A stretch of DNA of 64,000 nucleotides from Anseranas semipalmata (Eukaryota > Chordata > Aves > Anseriformes > Anseranatidae): assembly GCA_013399115.1 (NCBI GenBank), contig VXAA01006474.1:1011759-1075758 (forward strand), read 5' to 3'. This document shows, one piece after another, positions 49,901-61,017 of the stretch; position 1 is the stretch's first letter, and each line of letters starts with the position of its first letter. The notes below the pieces were generated by a model. That model was not told where the DNA came from, ran no database searches, and saw nothing but the letters and a program-made list of their open reading frames with translations. The position numbers and the translations under genes were made by a program.

Positions 49901-51390
49901 AAAAGTGAGTCAGACAGTGAGGTGGCTGGTGCTAAGAGAGGGAAGGATCCGGAACAGCCCAAATCTGAGCAGAGGTTCTCCAGGTTTCCTAATCAATGGG
50001 TTCTAAGAACTACTGAGGTAGAAGATCTCTCAGGGCATGTCTAAGCTGTCAGCTTAGGTGTCAGTGCACCTCAACATGAGAAGTTTTAAGGAGCACAGTG
50101 AAAAAATGTGAATGGTCTCAAAGTAAGCTAGTATCAGAAAATGACTATGTTAAACCAAACAGGTTTCACTGCTGACTAAACAAGCTGTGGTGTGGGCACT
50201 GTTTTATTAGCTCTGATGACTCATGCTAGGGCAATTTCACCAGTTGTCCACCCAGGCACTAGAAGTCAGTACTCCCATAGTAGAGACAGGATGTTCCCCA
50301 GATGCTGTTGTTTATTACTGAGCCTATTAAAATAACTGCAATTAGTGTTCTTGCAAAGTACTATAGAATTTCATGTCCCAGATTGGATGAAAGGTGATAT
50401 GCAACCTCTTCATCCATACTGTTCGGCAGATGCCCCAGGAGAATTATCATTATCAGCTATGTATTTAAATTCAACTAATATCATGAAACTTCATTACCAG
50501 ATTGCACTGATTAAACTAGTCAAATTCTAAATTAATTAAATTAAATGGGCATGACTTTTGCACTACATCTCAGCCCTCAAAAAATAACCACTTGTTAATT
50601 AGATTATTTACTTTTCTTTGTTTTTATTAACACTTATTGAATTTGAAACTGAATGAACAGTAAGAAGCAAGGACCTTTTGTGAAATTTTCATTAAAAGAA
50701 TCAGCTTGTGCCAAAAACATGTTTCTGAATACTCCAGAAATTCTTCAGGAGAAGGTGGCAAACCAAGCTATCACTGATATTTTAGAATTTAGGGGTAAAC
50801 ACGAAAAACATTTTTAACCAGGTGGATGTGGAAAGAAGTGTCATTTCCTAAGGCTTTTCAGACCTTTTTCTAGATGAAAGTAACCAGAGTGTTATTTTCC
50901 TTTTCTTTACCCTTCAGATCATGCTTATGCATAGCTTCCAATGTTCTTCTTTATTATCTGTGTGTCCGTACCATCTTTGTGTCTTCCCTGGTGACTCTCT
51001 GCCTCTGAAGAATACTGATTAAGATGAACTGTGTATGCCTGCCCATTCGCAGCAGAAGCAAGTTTTCTTCAGATTTTCATTCCAATTAAGGATCAGCTTG
51101 GGACAATCAACAGTACTGCACATTTTCTAATTGAAATTTGCAAATTTGCTGGCCAGGACAAAATGTAACATTATGCTTTGGTAAATTTAGAAAGGCCTTT
51201 CTCCTCTTGGTACTAGAATTCTGATGCACAGGTTTATTTTTTTATTTTTTTTTCCTCAGGCATAGCATAAGGAAGTTGCAAGAGATATGGTTATTGCATT
51301 CTTTGTTTTTTTAAGTGGTTACTTATTTGCTCTAATTCTTTTGTAGCAACAATTCTCCACTGTTGCAGTAAAGCAACTTCAGTTAATTTG

Positions 51391-51409
51391 AAAAAAAAAA
51401 AAAAAAAAA
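51391..51409 (+). repeat. A19 tract
   Basis: An uninterrupted A run. No recognisable source element is seen. Confidence 0.9.
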
Positions 51410-52687
51410 GGCTGTTAAAAATTTGGTTTCAGCATGGGTGACTATTATCTGCCTGAAACCACACTCGACTGGGAAGGTTTTGGCTGTGGTGGTGCAAATC
51501 CCTTGACACAACTTCAGACTTTGGGTCAGGAGGGGATATTCCAATTCCTTCGTTATAACTGACCATGACGCATGATTAAAGACGTCGTCTGACCTGACAA
51601 CTCCGGAGCTCTGCTACAGAAAATACAGTTGTGGCCAGAAGCCTTTAGACCCACATACTTGTCTCTGTGTGTTTATTAATGTCATCACTAGTGGCAAATG
51701 CAATATATAGTTTAAAAAAAATAATGCTCTATTTTTTTAAACTGGATTTATAAAGTCCAAATGTTTACTTAGAAATTAAACATTTTGATACTGGGCCCTC
51801 TAGGATATGTTGGCAGTGGAAAAACTAACCTACACCAGATGGCAGAGGTTAAAGAAATACTATAAAATATGGCTTCTATTCATACAGTTCTCAGACAAAC
51901 AGAACCCTAAGCAGAAAAAAACCTGTGAAAGTGGAAAACCTTTTCATTTGCTTACATTTCTCTTTGCTACTCAGCAAACCTGAGAGGTATTGTATCATCA
52001 CGTATCAAGAAAGTAATATGCCAGATTGTTGTAACAGGTGGAATATGTTTGTTTGTAACACGTTGATTCTGAAATAAAGAAAGGACCAAAGTTACTAAAG
52101 GGTTCTACAAAAACATTTACAAAATGTAAGCACCTCATTTTTGTACCTGCAAAGCTTACTGAGAAAATGAGAATTTGGGTTAATAGCTCCATTTTGCACA
52201 CAAAATATAAAAACAAAACTCTTAAATTTTTACTGGTTCAATTAATTTGGCTAGGTGAACATGTATGCTAAGGAGATAATTCTACATTAGCATTTTTAAC
52301 TAACCGTTTCATAAATATAAAAAAGAGAAGTTCAATGTGGCTTTTATATAGACTTTATCCTATTTTACCTAAAATATATAATCTCTAAACTTCATCTGTA
52401 GTTCTGGGGCTTTTTCTTTATTTATTTTTGGTTTTGTGTTGTTTTGTTTTTTTGTATTTCTTTCTGAAGGTCCCTAAAATCACAACTTTTTTGGTACTTC
52501 AATGTATTTGACATTGCTTCCTTACATTGTATTTAGTGAATCTGCTATTATTATAAATGCATCATTATAATATAAATACTTCTTATATATTTTTGTCACT
52601 TCAAAAAACCCACTGTAAACCCCAATCTGTAAAGCAAATGTGTGACATAACCCATTTTCTTATCATATATGTAGACATGTGAAGTTT

Positions 52688-52704
52688 AAAAAAAAAAAAA
52701 AAAA
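52688..52704 (+). repeat. A17 tract
   Basis: An uninterrupted A run. No recognisable source element is seen. Confidence 0.9.
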
Positions 52705-52849
52705 GAGGAAAAAAACTGATGTGAACTTGGGCACAATGGACCATGCTGTCAAAAATATTCAGTTGTCAAAAATGCAGATGGCATAAAAGCACAGAAACAA
52801 ATCAGTTATTAGAGTTCCTTTTAATAGGAGCTATTGTGTGGACTTTTAT

Positions 52850-52960
52850 AATTGATTAGGTGCCTAAAAATGTGGGTGGGTGTCCTGTAAGTGCTTCAAG
52901 GATACCTAAATATTTCTGGAAAATTCTGTTTATCTGAACAGTTAGGTACTTAATACTTTC
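52850..52960. repeat. possible ancient amniote repeat fragment
   Basis: TTAGGTGCCTAAAAATG and GATACCTAAATATTTCTGGAAAA resemble a TTAGGCACCTAAATACCTTTGAAAATCTGG segment that I remember as dispersed in sauropsid genomes. The family is not named and the match is from memory only. Confidence 0.35.
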
Positions 52961-53082
52961 AGAGACATAGTCCAATGTCCATGATAGAAATAAATGTTCT
53001 CCCATGTAAATAGTGATTAAAAAGGAAAACAGCAAGGTGTCTGAGGAGCAAGAAGCTCCCTGAGATGCTGTGCTTTCCCCTC

Positions 53083-53106
53083 AAAAAAAAAAAAAAAAAA
53101 AAAAAN
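53083..53106 (+). repeat. A23 tract ending in an ambiguous base
   Basis: Twenty-three A residues followed by a single N at 53106, an unresolved homopolymer end. Confidence 0.93.
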
Positions 53107-55738
53107 TAAAAGCTGAACCAAGTGGAAACCAGGCACAATGAGAACAACTACTGAGTAGTTTTTGAGGCCATTCAGCAAGGAACTTCTGTATATGAAGTTT
53201 CTGCGCTGCAATCACATTACTAATGAAATGGTACTACAATGGCATTCAAAACAAAGATCAAGATCAGTAACAAACTACTTGGCCAACCTCAGGAGTTCAG
53301 CTTGGGGCAGACCTTGCGTTTTCCTTCCTGAGGACTTCCCAAGAGCCAGAGGGCAATCCTGAAACTCAGAAAGCGCTTGTTCTGCCCACTCTATTTTTGC
53401 CCCCTTTGCCTGTAAGAATAGTGGCATTTTGGTGTGAATACAAAGCCCCTTTGCGATGGATAGAGTCAGTGTTCATAATAAACTCATCTCTTATTGCTAG
53501 GCAACACTGAGCAATGTGAATTTGTCACTTCTGTTTGGTGCAACTTTCGATTTCACCTCCAACTGTAACAATATAGCCTGCTATATTTTAGATGCCACTG
53601 TGGTTGGATGCCATCCCAGGAAAGATGTGAACTACTACTGACAGGGAGTGAATGACTGGCAATGGGCATAAGCAGTTTTTTGATTCTTAAGCCTTGACAT
53701 ATAATTAATTGTAAGATTTACTCTTCTATGAAACTCATACTTCATGATTCCTACTTGCTGACTGCCTTTTAGAAAAGACAAATGTAACACACAAATTCCC
53801 AGACAGGTGAAGTTTTGTTTGCCTGTTTACCCCTTTTCATGTGGTATTTGCTTTGCTCATATTTTTCTGCATCAGCTGTCTTTTGAGGGATGACTATATG
53901 TAAAATTCAGAAGTACCCTCCATCAAGTGAATATCATTATTTCTAAGGCATATCTAATTATTTGCTTGAATAAATATGTTACTTACCTTCAGAAATTTAA
54001 GTTCAGTTTATAATAGATGCTGAACAACTCATACGCACTGCTGAGTACCCTTAGCATCCAACACCACCTTTCAAGAGTTGTTGTTCAGGAGCTCACATTA
54101 CTGTATAATTGATACTGTGGTCAGAGCTTTTTTGATGAGAAATGAATTCCCCCTTTCATGATAAACTAATTTTAATGCTATTATATGCTATCTAGGCTTT
54201 TTTTTAACTACAGGAGTGATAATCTTGCTTTGAAAATTTGTGTGTGATTGTCTAATCTGGCTATTAGGTCTCCGCTCTCTGATCTTTGAAGAATGATAGG
54301 TCTGTTTGGGGCAAAAAAAAAGGGAAAACTGAAAAATTATATTGTTTCATCACATTTGGCTAAGATATTGTTAGAAAGAGGGACAAATTTTATACTTCAA
54401 ATAAAATATGCATCTTCTAAAAAATCATCATCATTATCACCAGTCAATTCTCCAAACCTTTAGAAATATTTCATGGTCACATTAACTACAGAAATATGTC
54501 AAACAAGTGAGAATCTTAATAATATTTTAGTCTTTGCATATTTTCACTGACTTGCTGAAAACAAAAGGAGTTTCTGTAACTGTGTGAATGAACCATGGCA
54601 TGCGCGTGTTCTTTTAAGAAAGGCCAAGGGTGCAGTTCTATTTTCTTAGCTCTGCTTTCATATTTATGTGTCTCATTTCCAGCTCATTGCTGATGCCTTA
54701 GTTGCACTATCCATCAACACTTTTATCCTCCTTGTTCCTCAAAAAGAACATAAAATCCTTTTTTATGTGGTGGTAATATTATTGCAAATAAAAGCAAATA
54801 CCAAAATCTTTATTAGTCTGCCAAAATAATAAACTATTTAATAAAAGCATGCTGTAAAAATAAGGTCATTTGCATCACTCAAGTTTCTTGCAGGAAATAC
54901 AGAGAATTATTGGTCAAAAAGTACAAACTGACAGCAATTATTTCTGTTGTTGATCTAATGCTGCCTGAAAATGGGTTAAAAAATGCACTGAGGTTTTGTA
55001 AGTTTGCTGTCTTTAAATGTTTGTTTTTAAAGCTGTTGTATACAGAGGAGCCGGGCAGAATCAATTTTTTCAAAGCTCTGCTTTTTTACCAGTCTTCTCC
55101 ATAAGTGAAGAAGGTGAGACTGGATAGACCCTATTAGAAATCTTTAAGGCAAAACTCATAGTAACCTTCTGACTCCTGTACTGCCGCAAGATTTATCATC
55201 CAAATATTTACCATTTGTATATTCCATATTAATGGTATTTGGTTAGGATTTGTGTCAGCTTTAGCTATATGATTTTTTCAGCTTTCTCTTTTGTCATTCT
55301 TGCAGACAGATCAATGCAAAGACTTTATTTAAGAAGTTGGTTAAATGTTTAAGGTTAGCAAAAATATGCTTTTAAAATCATGTATCTAATGTCTGATCCT
55401 TTTTTCTTATTGTACTACAACCTGACCATTATTTTCTCACTGCAGTTTCTCTCCCCATCTGGCAGTTCTGCAAATATGTTATTGATAGAGCATAGAAAAA
55501 TCAGTTGCCGTGGTGAGATTTAAATATTGCTTATGATGTCTCTGTATACTTCTGTATACCCAGAAGAACCTGCACACAAACATCAAAAATAAGCCAATCT
55601 TACAGAAGTTATTCATCAGACATAAGGTATTTACCATGATTGCCATAATCTAAAATTTAGGGACTGATCTTTAGAACAATTGAGCTAAAAGATTTCTGAA
55701 GAGACTCTTTTTTTTTTTCTGTAATTATTACACTGATG
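53107..55738. other. unique DNA, no gene
   Basis: No gene is seen. An RFX-like X-box lies at 53493-53505 and an ATTTGCAT octamer at 54868-54875. Opposed 64-codon frames at 54879-55104 are mutual shadows. Confidence 0.65.
53493..53505 (-). promoter_or_regulatory. RFX-type X-box-like site
   Basis: ATTGCTAGGCAAC on the plus strand reads GTTGCCTAGCAAT on the minus strand. This matches the RFX consensus GTNRCC-N-RGYAAC except for the final base. It is one of the better X-box matches noticed in the window. There is no promoter context. Confidence 0.3.
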
Positions 55739-55920
55739 CTTTTTAACATGCTGTTGCAACCCCCCCATAAATCTCCAAATACTCTGCAAGGTATAACTAT
55801 GCCTACTTTACAGATAAAGAAGCTGAAAGAAAGAGCAGCTGAAGTTGCATGAACAATCACGCAACAAGTTATTGACTGGAGAATAAAATTTTAAGATTCC
55901 GATCCCGGTATTGTCCCAGT
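55739..55920 (-). repeat. MIR-like SINE relic
   Basis: On the plus strand, CCTACTTTACAGATAAAGAAGCTGAAAGAAAG matches the reverse complement of the MIR core (CCCATTTTACAGATGAGGAAACTGAGGC) at 55802-55833. The stretch AATCACGCAACAAGTTATTGACTGGAGAA then follows the core's TCACACAGCTAGTAAGTGGCAGAG, and AAGATTCCGATCCCGG the inverted B-box (GGATTCGAACCC). Order and spacing agree along about 115 bp. Confidence 0.72.
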
Positions 55921-56936
55921 ATTTGGGGGTTTTACTGCCTCTGCTTCTTAAGTGCAATAGAGATGTTCCACTTATTTGGAGGATGAGACCTGTATAGAAA
56001 TGAAATATTTTAAAAATACATTATATATATTGAAATGAGTACTTTGTGGAGCCCTGTTAGTATATTCAGTCATGCTTTAAACCATAAAACAGCCAGGAGT
56101 TATTTTCCTTGCTTCATAGACAGCAGACTGCTGAAAGCTGAATTAACTCTTGTATGAAAAAATGTTTAGGATGTCATGTGATATGTGCAGAGTAGATAAA
56201 AGCATGTATGTTTGGAACAGCCCCTTTTCTTATTCTGAAGGTGAGGAAATTTGGTATGTACATATATTAATAGATTCAGTAACTGTAAATCTCTGTCCTG
56301 CAAACACTTGAGCTGGGTTACACATTCCAGTAAAGTCACCCATCTGTTTTCAACATTAGCTAAATTAGTAGTTTCTAAAGTTGACTTGTTTAGATAGTAC
56401 ACACAGTAACAGCAGATGCTGGAGTAACAGCTCCCAGCTATCTGTAGGACTGTATACTTGAGCAGGAAGAGGTGTTCAGTTCCCAAGACAATTGAAGTAC
56501 AGAACATGTACAATAGTTTCAGGCTACCCCATCACTAATCAGCAGCATGGTTTAAATTAAAAGCACTTGCATTTTATGTGCTTGGTATTTATTGGGACTG
56601 CTATGCTCTGTATACATCATTAAGACAAACTGTACAGATGGGATTTTAAAAGACTTAGATAATTGTATGAATGTTAATTAGAGCTTTGTCTATTCAGGCT
56701 AAGATAGGAAATAAAGATATCACCAAATCACATTTTTCAGGATATTATATATTGTGCTACCTGTAAAAATCAGCAGATTTGCAAAGGTCTTTTAAGGATT
56801 ATTTCTGAGTTGAGTGGTTTAGGTACAAGAGATTTAAGTAAATTGCCGACAGTGAAACAAATCAGAGGAAGATTCCTGTAGATAATAATTTGTGACTGAA
56901 AAGACACTAAATCGTTGAAATTCCCTTCATTTTTTA

Positions 56937-57001
56937 ATCAAATAAACAAACAAAACAAAAACAACAAACAAACCAAAAAATAAAAATAAAATAAAATAAA
57001 A
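56937..57001. repeat. AAAC/AAAAT-rich simple repeat
   Basis: AAAC and AAC units grade into AAAAT units over about 60 bp. Confidence 0.88.
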
Positions 57002-58283
57002 CAGGCAATGGCAACTAGCAAATTGAAATTAATGTCCACACAGCAAAAAAAAATAGGGATAGCTGTCCCTCTGGGTTAACTACATAGGTGACTAAAGCCA
57101 GAAAATCTGTGAGGTGGTTCATGGTTCATAACCTGGCCTTTCCAGTAAATCTTAGCAGGTGGATATTAAAACTTCTCTTGCCTCAGCTCTTACTCCTGAA
57201 GTTGCAATGATTCTGTAACATTATTGCACTAGTACAGTGACTGCAAAACTGTATGTTTTTGAAAATCATAACACTTACACTAAGATCAGAGACCAAGCAT
57301 TCTGGTTTTTGTCTTTGTCAAATTTCTTAGGCATTATAGAACCAACGGGAGAACTAGGAGAGATCTTTTTGTTCAAACACAGTTCTTATCGATACAGTAA
57401 TCAGGAGTGTCTTTCAGACTCTTGCAAAATATTTCTTCACTTCAAAGCTTAAACAACATAAAAGAAAGCATACAGACAAAGCAGTGTTGGAAAGGAAGTA
57501 ACATGCCCTTATTTTTAGCACTTGCCCACTTGTCACTCTTAAATTCTCATCTGCCTTTCAAATGTAGTGTAATCTAATTTTTATGCATACTGTATGCTCG
57601 TACAGACAATTTCCTCATTTCAGAGTATGTCGAGTTTGGTAAAGGCTTTTGTACTTTTCCTTAACCTATTTCAGAAATAGCACTGTCACCATTTGTCTCA
57701 GTAACATATAGGATGATGGAAATTGACATTTTTCTATTCAGAAGTGAAAAGAATATTAGTTTTATCAAAGACTAGATCCCCTCTTTCCCCCCAGTGAGAT
57801 TTGAATTTGGTCACTTCAGGGCTTACTGTGTAGGATGATTTTAAGCCATGGTCCCAGTGGTTGCAGGCTCTATCACCTAATAATTGACCATGACAGGAAT
57901 TATATGTCCAAAGCCAAGGGGTAGAGTAAATAGCATATGTCAGGGTCAATTATAAGGTGGAAGACCCTGCAACAAAAAAGACTGCACTGATTAGAGCGTG
58001 ATGTTGACATGGGAGCTGACGCTTCAATGTTATTTCAAAGGGCACCATCACAGCCACCCTTCCTTAAGGTCTCAAAAGCAGAGGCATATTATGTCAGTAT
58101 ACTACAAGTGATTATATATGTAATAAAGTTCTATGGGACATTGGAAGTTACAATTGATCTGTTGCTTTTCTTGCAGTGATAAAATGCTTTCTCTGTAGTT
58201 AAGCTTGCTATTTTGCTAATTAGGACAAAGCAGCTTCGTACTTACTAGATTAATTCTCCCTGCAAAAACCTTACTGTGAGATG

Positions 58284-58321
58284 AAAACAGTTTTAAATGT
58301 GGCACAGTTAAAAACTGTTTT
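58284..58321. repeat. perfect inverted repeat, 11-bp arms, 16-base loop
   Basis: AAAACAGTTTT (58284-58294) and AAAACTGTTTT (58311-58321) are exact reverse complements. The surrounding DNA from 58130 to 58420 is word-rich, but nothing indicates a small-RNA precursor. Confidence 0.85.
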
Positions 58322-60992
58322 GATTTTTAAAGTTATTAACATTATTTGTACTGGCACAATTGAACAGAATAGGAACAGTGCAGTGCAGAGAAAACAGTCC
58401 TTTTTATTACTTAAAGCTATGTTATAAATACTTTATGGCATGGGAAGATTTTTGCAGTGAAACAAATGGGCCAAAAAAGCTGCTGTTTGCTTATTCCCCC
58501 GAAACTTCAGCAGCTTTAGCCTACTTAAATGTTCTTAATCAGTGATGAACTGCAGAACCATTTAGTTAGTGAGTAATGATCCCAAATTATATACTACCAC
58601 AATAAGATGCTATAGTTCATTTTTAGATTTGCATTACACCAGTTCAATTTTCTGACTCCTTTCTTTAAAGCCGTTTCTCTAAACTTCTGCGTCTTTTTAA
58701 AAATATCCCAGTCATTTCTGCCTACAAGATTCCCAGTGGTTTAACTCGTGATGATGGAGAAGATACTGTAGATTAACTTCATTAACTAGATGGCTAATTT
58801 CTCTCTGTTCTTGTGGATCTATGACCACATTTTTCTAAGGTGTTTTGTAACCATCAAATAGATGGCTAACTCCCAATAAATTAAAGCCTATAGCTATAGA
58901 TTCAAAGTTGTTGGATGATGAACACATTAGAAGGATTATTGAGTCTAAACAATCTTCTTATCCTCTAGATGGTTAATATGAGATCATAGTCTCTAATATA
59001 CAGAAATGCTCCAAATGTCCATTTTGAGAGTCTTCATCAGCAGTTAATATAGCTTCAAAACGAACATGTCATGTTATATAACAGAAACTCTGTTTTGAAT
59101 CTTGTACATGTAATATAACATTTACAATATAAATTCATCTCTGATCCACATTTGTACCAATATAACATTAGAAGAGCTCTCACATTTGTTTTGCATTTAA
59201 AAATCTTATGCAAATTTAAAAATTGAAATGCTTATTTCTAAAAATCCATTTTTTCTTCACAAGTGAGAAAGTGAGAGGAGAATATAAAGGACTCTTTAAC
59301 CTGTAAATATAGCATCCATACTTAACTTTTCCTTTGCAATCAAAATTAATGTAAATTAGAATAGGAAACTCCTTTGGTACTACAGGCTTTCCACTGAGGT
59401 GGAGGCACTCAGACATTTTTTTCCCCATTGAGAGTACTGAATGACTTCATTTGGAGTAAAAGACAGTAAAATCCAGTGGATTAAGCAGAACAGAAAAAGG
59501 TAAATGAAGGATTTTGCCAGCCACACTTGACAGTTTCTCTTGGTGGTAATTACTATTAGTGCTTTTACTAACAAAATAAAGATTTTGAACACTGAAAACA
59601 GATCTAGTCAAGGGGAAAAACTGTTCAGCTTCCAGTGAATATTAATTTTGACTTGTGCTAGTGTCTGCTGGAAATGGAAACACACTGGTTATTTTCACGG
59701 AGGCATAACCTCAAAAGGTTGATTTTGTTCTTTTGACTCACTGAAGATGGGTAGATTGATTAATGAAAAGGAAGGAGTTTATCAAAAGTTTAGAGAAAGT
59801 ACCTTTACCTATTATTCAGGAACCTATATAATGCTATGTGAGGCTAAATTTTGTCTCTGTTACAGTGGATAGTAAATACAGGTCTGCAAGTCTTCTTGAA
59901 TGCTAGAGGACGAAGGAAAGTTGCTGGATTTCATAGTTCTGCAGAAATAGGTGAAACCATCTAGGAAAATGACAAGCCTTATCAGAACTTAGAAATATAG
60001 GATTAGCTGTATATATATTTTAGTAGAGCTTGTATGGAGCACTTGAAAGCAAGAAGCCCGTAGGCCTGGTAAGTCAGCCTCCACATGCAATGCGGATCAT
60101 GAGGGCTCTATCTGTGTGAATGGCTGGAGATAGACCTGAAGTCACTGCATGCCTACTTTGATCTAAAAAGAGGTGAACAGTATGGTAAGGTGTTCAAGTT
60201 AATCTCAGTAGGCTGTAATTATCTCAGCCATAATACCCTGGTAGCATGGTTATACAGCATTCAGCAATACAGCAAAGCTGTTTATATCTGGTGAGCTTGA
60301 AAGGTAGACAGAATGACCTTGAGTCCCCATACCCAGATGGGGAGATAATGTCTTCCAAAAAATCCCTTGCATTCAGCTTTTAGTAGTATGTCATTACATC
60401 TCATACTTCCAAAATGGAAGCTTTTTCCCCCAAATTTAACTTCAGCGTATCTCACGGAAGAGTTGATAATATCCTGTTAACTGTGAAGTAAGTGGAAATT
60501 CATGAAAGTTGTCAGTGGCAGACAGCTAAAGGAGCTCCTTAGCTAAAAAGGCAGAAGTATTCCTTAAAATCTATGATCATTTTTCTGCAGTACACAAACA
60601 GCTTGGGGTATTAACAGCAGTGAGGATGCTGCCACCTGTTTCGTGAGGGAAACACCTCTGACTGTGGGAGGGTTAGAGGAGCGCATCTCGGCGAGGGGCA
60701 ATAGTGGCACATCCCCAGCTACGCCAGTGGAAACCCTAGCACTCCAGTTTGGGGCTTGGCTTTGTAAGTAGCAGAGGAGGCAATTTTCAAAATCTTTGTT
60801 TTAAAATGGAAATGTTCTTCTAACATTACGTCTACTTTATATATGCAGTATTCTGTTACTTGCTGGTGATTATAATAGGAAATCTTTTAATTAAGAACTT
60901 CAGCAGTTCACCTTTAACTGCCAATCACTGGATAATTGGCCCTTTTCTAATAGGCACTGCAGCTCAGGTATGCTAAAATGACTGTTTCTCAG

Positions 60993-61017
60993 AATAACTT
61001 ACTGAAAGTAAGTTATT
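60993..61017. repeat. perfect hairpin, 11-bp arms, 3-base loop
   Basis: AATAACTTACT (60993-61003) and AGTAAGTTATT (61007-61017) are exact reverse complements around GAA. Confidence 0.9.

Larger units (their letters stand above)
43371..52839. other. unique DNA, no gene
   Basis: No gene is confidently seen. The longest open frame in the window (148 codons, minus strand, 43338-43784) overlaps the CR1 relic at its end and has no recognisable domain. AT-rich, cruciform-prone DNA lies at 46550-46720, a T19 tract at 46937-46955, an A19 tract at 51391-51409 and an A17 tract at 52688-52704. Two mildly GC-richer patches lie at 49130-49270 and 49360-49480, and a CpG-retaining patch at 51460-51610. Confidence 0.6.

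Noticed and set aside
57785..57890. Possible further MIR/tRNA-SINE head on the minus strand
   Set aside because: Only a GATTTGAATTTGG-like B-box word matches. Flanking order and spacing do not hold.
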